DNA of 6,259 nucleotides from Chloroflexota bacterium (lineage in GTDB: Bacteria; Chloroflexota; Dehalococcoidia; SM23-28-2; RBG-16-64-32): contig VBEI01000118.1 in the NCBI GenBank assembly GCA_005882715.1, forward strand, positions 2,806-9,064, given 5' to 3'. Positions within the stretch are counted from its first letter, which is position 1. Every line of letters starts with the position of its first letter. Below the pieces are notes generated by a model. It was not told the origin of the DNA. It saw nothing but the letters and a program-made list of their open reading frames with translations, and searched no databases. Position numbers and translations under genes: made by a program. Positions 1 to 5,351 of the stretch are shown piece by piece.

Positions 1-257
1 TTGCCGTTGTTGAACTCGGTGAGGCGCACATACTCCTTGCCAACGAGAGCCTCTACGCGGGCGGACATCTTAGAGAGCGTGGAGCCGGCGTCGACATCCG
101 CATCATGGTGCAGGACGTCGACGCAATCTACGAACGCTGCGATGAGAACAGCGTGGCAATTATTCACGATATCGCAGACCGTTACTACGGCCTTCGCGAC
201 TTCATCATCAGCGACCCGGACGGCTTTCGCTTGCGTTTCGCCGCGCCGCTTCGCTAG
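1..257 (+). CDS. VOC (glyoxalase/bleomycin-resistance fold) family protein, C-terminal part
   Basis: The frame starting at base 3 is open from the window edge to the TAG at 255-257 and gives 84 residues; the 5' end lies outside. The visible part ends in a pattern typical of the vicinal-oxygen-chelate fold: a strand with a 'VQDVDAIYERC' helix start, then 'YYGLRDFIISDPDGFRLRF', matching the common 'G.R.F...DPDG..L.F' end of glyoxalase/dioxygenase-like proteins. VOC proteins use paired beta-alpha-beta-beta-beta units, often with a divalent metal, for isomerase, dioxygenase or antibiotic-binding roles. The substrate cannot be inferred from this half. The next gene starts 12 bp after the stop on the same strand, so the two are probably co-transcribed. 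The family is fairly sure; the specific function is not known. Confidence 0.8.
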   Translation, partial: AVVELGEAHILLANESLYAGGHLRERGAGVDIRIMVQDVDAIYERCDENSVAIIHDIADRYYGLRDFIISDPDGFRLRFAAPLR

Positions 258-269
258 GCTGGCAGCGAA

Positions 270-584
270 ATGTCGAGCCCCGCCGAGAAGCTGCGCCGCG
301 AACTTGACGCCGTTCCCGGCCTGCGCGGCCGGGGGCCCGTCTCGTACGACTACGGCAAGTGGGTGGACGGCACGCACCACCTGCTCGTCACGCTCTTCGG
401 CGAGCGCTCGGCCGAGGAGATAGGCTTTCTGGAGATCGTCGGCGAAGGCGCAGAGGCCCGCGGCTGGGGCCTGCCTCTCGCTCCTCAGAACCCCTGGGGC
501 ATGCAGGCGCGGCTCGAGCGAGCGGAAGAGTATTTGCGGCGCCTTCTTGCAGCCGTCGAGGCGGCTACCTCCCAGAGTCGCTGA
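270..584 (+). CDS. Hypothetical protein, 104 residues
   Basis: ATG at 270, 12 bp after the VOC stop, runs to TGA at 582-584. Only a weak purine-rich stretch precedes the start. Codon use is like the neighbouring genes, with strongly G/C third positions, which supports real coding. I do not recognise the family. The protein is acidic, with a helical N-terminus (residues 1-15), a middle that looks like beta-strands ('HHLLVTLFGE', 'IGFLEIVGEG'), a Trp/Pro-rich turn around residues 69-81, and a final helix at about 82-100 rich in Glu, Arg and Leu. There is no signal peptide or membrane segment, so it is likely a small cytosolic protein. It faces the minus-strand kinase-like gene, with 14 bp between the two stop codons. 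Confidence 0.65.
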   Translation: MSSPAEKLRRELDAVPGLRGRGPVSYDYGKWVDGTHHLLVTLFGERSAEEIGFLEIVGEGAEARGWGLPLAPQNPWGMQARLERAEEYLRRLLAAVEAATSQSR

Positions 585-598
585 CGGTTTCAGGCGCG

Positions 599-1300
599 TC
601 AGACGGCGGCCGGCGCCGCTGACTTTGCTTTTGCCGCGGCGGTCACGAGGTCCGTCGCGATCTCGTATGGCAGGCGCGAGGTGTCGATCGTCAGGTCGTA
701 CAGCTTCGGGTCCTCGACTTCGACGTGCCAGAACTTCTTGTAGAAGGCGCAGCGCGCGCGGTCGCTTTCGACTGCTCGCCGCGTCGCCTCCTCGAGCCCG
801 ATCGCATCGCGCTCCGCCAGCCTTTGCGCGCGCAGCTGCCGCCGTGCCACGCAGAGCACATGCAGCGCGCCCGGCATATCCGCCAGAATCATCTGGCTGC
901 CGCGACCCAGGATGACGACTTCTCCCCGCGCTGCCAGCTCGCGGATGATGTCGGTCATCGTCTTCAAGTACAGGGAATCGCTTAGCTGCGGCTCCTCCGC
1001 CGCCATGTCCGCGTAGCTCCGCGAAAGCACCGCCTCCAGTCCCGTCGCGCCAGTCAGCGGATCGGCGCCAGAAGCGGCGGAGCGCTCGAGCACCGTCCGT
1101 AGCAGCGCCGACAGCCGCTCGCGAAAGCTGCCACGCCGCTCGTCATGCTCGGCGACGGTGCCGACCGGTACCCCGCAGCGCTGAGCCGCCTCCACCATGA
1201 GCTGCTGGTCGACGAAAGGGATCCCGAGCTCCTCAGCGACACCCTGGCCTATCTCGCGCGCGCGGCTGGCGATATTGCCCGACATCGTTATCACGGGCAT
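599..1300 (-). CDS. Cytidylate kinase-like family protein
   Basis: A 233-residue protein starting at the ATG at 1300. A good Shine-Dalgarno (AAGGAGG on the minus strand, bases 1311-1317) lies 10 nt upstream. The layout fits the cytidylate-kinase-like P-loop family (Pfam Cytidylate_kin2): an N-terminal strand and loop 'VITMSGNIASRAREIG' (residues 3-18), 'VAEELGIPFVDQQLM' (21-35), a central 'GEVVILGRGSQMIL' (126-139), then 'LHVLCVA' (146-152). A lid-like Arg-rich helix follows (153-164), with the 'ESDRARCAFYKKFW' region (178-191) and the C-terminal 'DPKLYDLTIDTSRL' (197-210). Family members are thought to phosphorylate nucleotides or related small molecules, but most are uncharacterised. The Walker A glycines (G..GSGGR) are largely replaced here (GNIASRAR), so catalysis is uncertain. 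The gene appears monocistronic from its own promoter. Confidence 0.85.
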   Translation of the reverse strand: MPVITMSGNIASRAREIGQGVAEELGIPFVDQQLMVEAAQRCGVPVGTVAEHDERRGSFRERLSALLRTVLERSAASGADPLTGATGLEAVLSRSYADMAAEEPQLSDSLYLKTMTDIIRELAARGEVVILGRGSQMILADMPGALHVLCVARRQLRAQRLAERDAIGLEEATRRAVESDRARCAFYKKFWHVEVEDPKLYDLTIDTSRLPYEIATDLVTAAAKAKSAAPAAV

Positions 1301-1336
1301 ATGCTGTTGTCCTCCTTACCCCTAAGAAGCGACACC

Positions 1337-1366
1337 AGTATTGGCCGTCTCGCAGAGGTCTGTCAA
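1337..1366 (-). promoter_or_regulatory. Predicted sigma70-type promoter of the cytidylate-kinase-like gene
   Basis: Read on the minus strand, a perfect TTGACA (-35, bases 1361-1366) is separated by 18 bp from AATACT (-10, bases 1337-1342). Transcription would start near 1330, giving a leader of about 30 nt that carries the AAGGAGG ribosome binding site. It lies in the 122-bp gap between the pseudogene end and this gene. No convincing intrinsic terminator was seen in the gap, so read-through from upstream is possible. Confidence 0.55.
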
Positions 1367-1422
1367 GGGTTGCGCAGGGATACGGGGCAAGGATGGCTAG
1401 GCTCTAAATCGCGGTCGACCGT

Positions 1423-2433
1423 CTACGGAACGATCACCTTCCCGACGACAGGCTTCACGCTCGGGACAAGATTCTCGTGTCTGAACTCGTACTCGCCGGG
1501 CGAGTCAAAGCGGATAACCACCGTGCCCTCTTCTCCCGGACCGAGAGTCGGTGGTTTCGGTAACGTAGTCGTCGCTCGTCCCGTATTGCCGGTCCGCACC
1601 ACTGAAGCCGAGGCCGTGGAAAGGCACGAATGTTTGCTTTTCAAACCGGCTTCTGTTGCTCAGGACTATTGGCAATGGTCTCGCCGGCCTCAACGCTGAT
1701 GGAAGCAGGAGAAAAATGAGGGCGTGGCGTCGCCGGTGACGTCCATCTCGATAGTGCCTGTCGCCTCCTCCGGCGGTATGACCGTCCGGTCCGGTTTGAT
1801 CTCCGGCTTGGCGTCTGGTGCCGCAAAGACGATGCGGATGCAGTCGCCGTCCTTCGGAATATAGCGGGAGTCCACCCGCTCAAACGTGGACTCGTCCTTC
1901 GCGTCGCAGCTTTGAATCGCGCGCGCAAAGCCGGCGCCCAGGGGATGAATGCCGCTGTCTGCACGTAGGATACGAAGCTCGGCCGCCTTGCCGTCTATCT
2001 GCTCGCCGTCCCTGTGAGTTTCCTTTTGGCCGGGGATCTTCAATTCGTCGTCGGTCAGCTTGCCGCCTCCATACTCGAAGAACTTGCGAAGCGACGCGCT
2101 CTGTCCTTCGCCTGCCGGGATGAACGGGTGCATGTGGATCACGCCGTCGCCGTGGGTATGCGTTTCCTGCGGCCCGGTGAAACTCGGAATGTTCGGCTGC
2201 CGTGTATTGCCGATAAAGATGACGTACGGGGCGTGCCAGTGGTCACCGATCAGCGGCCGGTTACCCTCGGGAATGGGCATCACTGCAGGAATGGTCTGCA
2301 CACCCGGTCGGTGGCTCGATGTCGCTGGGTTATCGCTCGATGAATCTGCGAGAACGAATGCCGCCGCCACGGAGACGGCGACCAGCGCCGGCATGGCAAC
2401 GAGAACGAGACGCCGAAGGGTCAGGCTGTCCAA
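1423..2433 (-). pseudogene. Frameshifted second copy of the His-rich/cupredoxin-like exported protein
   Basis: Starts at TTG (2433), 14 bp after the stop of the intact paralogue, with a GAGG-containing leader. The first frame gives 247 residues ending at 1690: an N-terminal signal or anchor (Arg-Arg then hydrophobic residues 9-29), then the His-rich module (H65, H67, H92, H94, H100, H102), about 79% identical to the paralogue by hand count. The homology continues through the other two frames and back to the first, ending at the TAG at 1423-1425 (a 73-residue piece, 1423-1644). Restoring the frame needs removal of one base at each of three places: the A5 run 1712-1716, about 1669-1673, and the T3 run 1555-1557 (plus-strand bases). 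The rebuilt protein would have one cupredoxin-like domain and lacks the paralogue's Thr-Pro linker and second domain. It may be a young pseudogene, or an intact gene with indel errors in the assembly. Confidence 0.8.
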
Positions 2434-2447
2434 CGGCCGGCCCTCGC

Positions 2448-4082
2448 CTACTGGACGATCAGAGTCCCCGCAAGGAGCGTCGGATTGAAGTCGTCACGGA
2501 ACGGGTATCTGCCCGGCGCATCGATCTTCCCCGAAGCTTCTCCTGTCGCGCCCGGGTTCACAAAGCCGCTGACCGCGATGTCGTCGTCTGTGCGGAACTG
2601 TCCGTCCGGCCCAGCGATGCGTAGGTTATGGACAACCGTCCCCGTATTCGTCAGCGTAATCTGGAAGCTTTTCCCTGCGGCTGCTGTTATCTCCGGCGGG
2701 TCGAAGCCGCTGTCGCCGACGTTTAGCGCCAGCGTAACGTCCGCCGGGGCGGGTGTCGGCGTGGCGCCCGCAGCAGGCGTCGCGGTCGGCGCCGGCGTCG
2801 CTTCCGCCTGGCCGACCACAACCTTCCCGGTCGCCGGCGCTACTCCCTCCTTGACCGAGGCTTCATCTTTAAACTCGTACTCGCCCGGAGCGTCGAAGCG
2901 GATCACTGCAGTTCCCTGCTGCCCCGGGTCGAGCGTGGGTGGGTCGGTCACGAAGTCGTCGCTCGTTCCGTACTGGCGATCGGCGCCGCTGAAGCGAAGC
3001 CCATGGAAAGGCGGGTTGTTCTTGTCTTCGACGACGCTCTTATTGCTGAGGGTCACCTTAACGGTCTCCCCGGCCTTCACGTCAATAGACGCCGGTGAGA
3101 ACGCGGTGCCCGCGCCGGTCCCCGTTACGTCTATCGCGATTTCCCGGGTGGCTTGGTCCGGCGATATGATCGTCCGGTCGGATTGAACGACCGGCTTGAC
3201 CTCCGGCGCCGCAAATACGATGCGAATGCAGTCGCCGTCCTGCGGGATATAGCGCGAATTGACCCGCTCGAATGCCGATTCATCCTTCGCGTCGCAACTT
3301 TGAATGGCGCGCGCAAAATCGCCGCCCAGCGGATGGATCCCACTATCGGCGCGCAGGATACGTAGCTCGGCCGCCTTGCCATCTATCGCATCCCCGTTCT
3401 TGTGCGTTTCCTTTTGGCCGGGGACCTTTAACTCATCGTCTGCTAGCTTCCCGCCTCCGTATTCGAAGAACTTCCCCAACGACGAGCCATGTCCCTCACC
3501 CGCCGCAATGAACGGATGCATGTGGATCATGCCGTCGCCGTGGGTGTGCGTCTCCTCCGGTCCCGTGAACGTCGGTATGTTCGGCTGCCGGGTGTCTCCA
3601 ATGTAGATCGCGTAGGCCGCGTGCCAGTGATCGCCGATGTGAGGAGCGGCTGAGGCCTGGCGTGTGTAAAACAGGATTCCTAGAATGCCGAAGACAAGTA
3701 CGATGATAAACGCGACCGGCGCCCACGCTGGGAAGTGAAACCCCGTGATTCGCTCCCGGAGGCCCATGCTCTTGCCGCCGCCAATGCGGACATCTCGATA
3801 CGTTCTCGCCTGCCCGCTGCGCCAGAAGTCCATCGGCGATGTGGAGCCAGCGGGCGCAGCAGGTGTCGTCCGCTCGCGACGGCGCGGACGTTCGCTCCCA
3901 GGCTCTCCAGACCTCTTCCGCCGGAAACTGAACCGCGAACGGGTAACGCCCGGCCCCGCGCTCTCTTCCGAGCGCTCAACATCGTCCGCTGGCCTTTGTT
4001 CTCGTGCCTCTTCGCGCCCGAGTTCACCGCCCTCCGCGCGGCCCCGCCGGCGGCCTCTTCTTCGCTTTCCTCCCTCGGTCAA
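2448..4082 (-). CDS. Membrane-anchored protein with His-rich module and two cupredoxin-like domains
   Basis: A 544-residue protein. Order: Arg-rich, probably disordered cytoplasmic tail (1-115), one transmembrane helix (about 118-140, 'FIIVLVFGILGILFYT'), His-rich module (149-321) with H152, H154, H179, H181, H187 and H189 in 'DHWHA' and 'HTHGDGMIHMHP', first cupredoxin-like domain (about 328-424), Ala/Thr/Pro linker (425-448), and second cupredoxin-like domain (449-544). It should be anchored with about 400 residues outside the cell. The TTG start at 4082 overlaps the upstream TGA (TTGA) and has AAAGG 9 nt before it; the in-frame ATGs at 3833 and 3767 lack a good ribosome site but cannot be excluded. 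Both domains keep the first His (H360, H485) but have no Cys/His/Met copper cluster. The His-rich module is of a type I associate with Chloroflexota and Actinobacteria; its function is unknown, and metal binding is an inference. Confidence 0.85.
   Translation of the reverse strand: MTEGGKRRRGRRRGRAEGGELGREEAREQRPADDVERSEESAGPGVTRSRFSFRRKRSGEPGSERPRRRERTTPAAPAGSTSPMDFWRSGQARTYRDVRIGGGKSMGLRERITGFHFPAWAPVAFIIVLVFGILGILFYTRQASAAPHIGDHWHAAYAIYIGDTRQPNIPTFTGPEETHTHGDGMIHMHPFIAAGEGHGSSLGKFFEYGGGKLADDELKVPGQKETHKNGDAIDGKAAELRILRADSGIHPLGGDFARAIQSCDAKDESAFERVNSRYIPQDGDCIRIVFAAPEVKPVVQSDRTIISPDQATREIAIDVTGTGAGTAFSPASIDVKAGETVKVTLSNKSVVEDKNNPPFHGLRFSGADRQYGTSDDFVTDPPTLDPGQQGTAVIRFDAPGEYEFKDEASVKEGVAPATGKVVVGQAEATPAPTATPAAGATPTPAPADVTLALNVGDSGFDPPEITAAAGKSFQITLTNTGTVVHNLRIAGPDGQFRTDDDIAVSGFVNPGATGEASGKIDAPGRYPFRDDFNPTLLAGTLIVQ
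2739..2810 (-). repeat. Low-complexity Ala/Thr/Pro linker in the cupredoxin protein
   Basis: Codons for residues 425-448 encode a run made almost only of Ala, Thr and Pro ('ATPAPTATPAAGATPTPAP') between the two cupredoxin-like domains. It is a flexible extracellular spacer like the longer Thr-Pro tract at the right end of the window. The truncated downstream copy stops just before the equivalent point. Confidence 0.75.
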
Positions 4083-4570
4083 GTCTTGTTACCTTTCTCC
4101 TCGCTGGCGGCCGGACGAGCCCCCAACGGCGTCCGGTACCTCCGGTCCAGCTCGTTCACCTTCTGTACGTTCTCCTCTTCGCTGGCGTCCGCCTCAGCGG
4201 AAAACCACGCGTCCAGTATCCCCCCCGCGACTTCTTCGGATGTCCCCGCAAGGCTCATGCAGAGCACGTTCGCCTGATTCCACGCCCGTGCCCCGCGCGC
4301 CGTCTCCGCATCGGCGCAGAGCGCGGCGCGGATGCCGGGCACCTTGTTCGCCGCAATCGACACCCCCGTGCCCGTCCAGCAGAAGAGCACGCCTTCGTCA
4401 GACTTCCCTTGCGCCACGCGCTCGGCGACCGCCTTCGCCACGTCGGGCCACGGACTCGAATCTCCAGCCGGTGGGCCGAACAGCTCGACGTCGTGCCCGC
4501 GGCGTCGCAGCTCAGCCTCGACGAAGTCTGTCAGACGCGACCGTTCGTCGCTGCCGAGGGCGATGCGCAA
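4079..4570 (-). CDS. RpiB/LacA/LacB family sugar-phosphate isomerase
   Basis: A 163-residue protein, about the usual RpiB length plus a short charged tail. The start must be the TTG at 4570: it gives the canonical 'MRIALGSDE' N-terminus, and an in-frame TAG lies two codons upstream. No strong Shine-Dalgarno is visible. Hallmarks are 'GSD' (residues 6-8), 'WPDVAKAVAERVA' (41-53), the anion-binding and catalytic loop 'FCWTGTGVSIAANK' with Cys64 (63-76), 'GIRAALC' (79-85), and 'ARAWNQANVLCMS' (94-106). RpiB enzymes interconvert ribose 5-phosphate and ribulose 5-phosphate; related LacAB act on galactose 6-phosphate. The His normally in 'RRHND.NVL' is Trp97, and 'DH' near the N-terminus is Asp-Glu. 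This matches a variant subfamily I recall from actinobacteria, whose substrate may differ, so I give no gene symbol. It is first in the operon with the cupredoxin genes. Confidence 0.9.
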   Translation of the reverse strand: MRIALGSDERSRLTDFVEAELRRRGHDVELFGPPAGDSSPWPDVAKAVAERVAQGKSDEGVLFCWTGTGVSIAANKVPGIRAALCADAETARGARAWNQANVLCMSLAGTSEEVAGGILDAWFSAEADASEEENVQKVNELDRRYRTPLGARPAASEEKGNKT

Positions 4571-4615
4571 ACTCTAGTACCAGACGAAAGGGAATTGGTG
4601 GAATCACCTGAATCT

Positions 4616-4644
4616 ATTATAGGCACCCCTCTTTGATACGCCAA
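4616..4644 (-). promoter_or_regulatory. Predicted sigma70-type promoter of the rpiB-like/cupredoxin operon
   Basis: On the minus strand, TTGGCG (-35, bases 4639-4644) is followed after exactly 17 bp by a perfect TATAAT (-10, bases 4616-4621). Transcription would start near 4609, giving a leader of about 40 nt before the TTG start. A small inverted repeat, GGTG-GAAT-CACC (4597-4608), lies at the predicted start and could be a 5' hairpin or a weak operator. Confidence 0.6.
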
Positions 4645-4689
4645 TGGAACGACCAGCCGATTGGTTTTCGCTCTACAGGGTTCGTTTGT

Positions 4690-4718
4690 TTGCATGGTTG
4701 TCGGTGTGCGTTTAGAAT
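4690..4718 (+). promoter_or_regulatory. Predicted promoter of the phasin-like gene
   Basis: TTGCAT (-35, 4690-4695), a 17-bp spacer and TAGAAT (-10, 4713-4718, five of six consensus bases) place the start near 4725. The leader is about 45 nt and carries the AGGAGG ribosome binding site at 4759-4764. The -35 is weak, as might suit an activated or tightly regulated promoter. Confidence 0.5.
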
Positions 4719-4733
4719 GTACGCGACGTACAT
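4717..4733. promoter_or_regulatory. Perfect 17-bp palindrome, candidate operator
   Basis: ATGTACG-CGA-CGTACAT has 7-bp arms with no mismatch around a 3-bp centre. It overlaps the last two bases of the predicted -10 and covers the predicted transcription start of the phasin-like gene, the classic place for a repressor site. The regulator is not in the window and the motif does not match a family I can name. Confidence 0.5.
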
Positions 4734-4758
4734 CCCTGAATAGACCAAGCACCCCTCT

Positions 4759-4764
4759 AGGAGG
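4759..4764 (+). promoter_or_regulatory. Ribosome binding site of the phasin-like gene
   Basis: A consensus AGGAGG lies 6 nt before the ATG at 4771 and fixes the start. It could pair with the CCTC just upstream (CCTC-TAG-GAGG, 4754-4764) in a short hairpin. Confidence 0.7.
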
Positions 4765-4770
4765 TCAGTC

Positions 4771-5232
4771 ATGCCCGCGACTCGCCAGACAACTGCTACC
4801 ACTGACCGGCTGAGCGACGCCATACTCGAGCGCCAGGCCGGCATCTTCGACGTCATTCGCAGTGCCACGGACAGAAATCACCGCTTCACACGCAGCCTCA
4901 TCGAGAGCGCCCGCCACGGCAACCGCGAGTGGTTGGAGGTCGGCCGCCGCTGGGTCACTCGGCCGACGGACGTCACCGGGATCTACGACGCGATCGCCGA
5001 CGCCGTCGGCAACGCCCAACAGCGGACCATCGCCCTTTCGCGAGAGTGGTTCGAGGACGTTGTCGAGACGCAGCGCGAAAATCGCCAGCTCCTGCGCCAG
5101 GGCATCGGCGACGCCCGAGAAGTCGTAGAGCGCGCCGGCGCCCGCGTCCCGCAGTTCCTGCGCCGCAACCGCCTCGTCGTCTCCCGGGACGGCGACACCG
5201 CCTCGCCTAACAAGTCCTCGCCCGACAAGTAA
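4771..5232 (+). CDS. Phasin-like helical protein
   Basis: A 153-residue protein starting at ATG 4771 behind a consensus AGGAGG and ending at TAA 5230-5232. It is almost wholly alpha-helical and amphipathic, with no signal peptide. Helices are suggested at about 12-35, 38-60, 66-100 and 100-127, and the last 20 residues are polar and disordered. The stretch 'QQRTIALSREWFEDVVETQRENRQLLRQ' (residues 83-110; split here as 'QQRTIALSREWFEDV' and 'VETQRENRQLL') resembles phasin-family proteins, which coat polyhydroxyalkanoate granules, but no PHA synthesis gene is nearby. It could equally be another small coiled-coil or stress-induced protein. It is monocistronic, with its own promoter, a palindromic operator candidate and a hairpin after the stop. 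Confidence 0.7.
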   Translation: MPATRQTTATTDRLSDAILERQAGIFDVIRSATDRNHRFTRSLIESARHGNREWLEVGRRWVTRPTDVTGIYDAIADAVGNAQQRTIALSREWFEDVVETQRENRQLLRQGIGDAREVVERAGARVPQFLRRNRLVVSRDGDTASPNKSSPDK

Positions 5233-5259
5233 GCACTCTCCCGAACCTTCCCGATCTTG

Positions 5260-5277
5260 GTCTGACCGCCGTCAGAC
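5260..5277 (+). terminator. Hairpin after the phasin-like gene, possible terminator
   Basis: GTCTGAC-CGCC-GTCAGAC forms a perfect 7-bp stem with a 4-nt loop, 27 nt after the TAA. It is followed by TGTCGGTTG instead of a clean T run, so it is a weak or factor-assisted terminator at best, or a 3'-end stabilising structure. Confidence 0.4.
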
Positions 5278-5285
5278 TGTCGGTT

Positions 5286-5323
5286 GCCGTGGCCAGCCCA
5301 CCCGAGTTACAAATGCTGGCGGC
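5286..5323 (+). other. Stem-loop in the 3' untranslated region
   Basis: GCC-(GTG bulge)-GCCAGC pairs with GCTGGC-GGC, giving a 9-bp GC-rich stem with a 3-nt bulge and a 17-nt loop. It lies directly after the first hairpin. Confidence 0.35.
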
Positions 5324-5351
5324 TCTACTGCGGGTCATCCCACGCCGACGG

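Larger units (their letters stand above)
4571..4770. other. Divergent intergenic control region
   Basis: The 200 bp between the rpiB-like start (minus) and the phasin-like start (plus) is clearly more AT-rich than the flanking genes and contains no credible coding frame. It holds one predicted promoter in each direction, the 17-bp palindrome at 4717-4733, a CCAAT/ATTGG inverted repeat (4641-4645 and 4660-4664), and a 10-bp direct repeat GCACCCCTCT at 4623-4632 and 4749-4758. One repeat copy lies in the spacer of the rpiB promoter and the other just before the phasin-like ribosome binding site. Confidence 0.6.

Noticed and set aside
1..423. Open frame of 140 residues in frame 1 at the left edge
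   Set aside because: It is out of frame with the VOC pattern and the 104-residue gene, and its product is Ser/Thr/Ala/Arg-rich as expected of a shadow frame.
581..602. CTGAC/GTCAG inverted repeat between the convergent genes as a shared terminator
   Set aside because: The stem is only 5 bp with a 12-nt loop, overlaps both stop codons and has no T run on either strand.
1412..1421. Palindrome CGGTCGACCG just after the pseudogene stop, as a terminator
   Set aside because: It has no loop and no T run on the minus strand; a 10-bp GC-rich palindrome can occur by chance.
1145..1699. Plus-strand open frame of 184 residues
   Set aside because: It crosses the kinase-like start, its promoter and the frameshifted region antisense, with no ribosome site or family resemblance.
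1555..1716. Programmed ribosomal frameshifting as an explanation for the three frame changes
   Set aside because: Three separate +1 events without recognisable slippery sites or stimulators, and none in the paralogue, make decay or sequence error much more likely.
3768..3782. 'GGGKS' resembling a Walker A motif near residues 101-105 of the cupredoxin protein
   Set aside because: It lacks the surrounding P-loop strand and helix and sits in a disordered tail just before the membrane helix.
3745..4611. Long plus-strand open frame of 288 residues
   Set aside because: It lies antisense to the rpiB-like gene and the Arg-rich tail region, and its product is Arg/Pro/Ser-rich nonsense with no recognisable fold; it is a shadow of GC-rich coding on the other strand.
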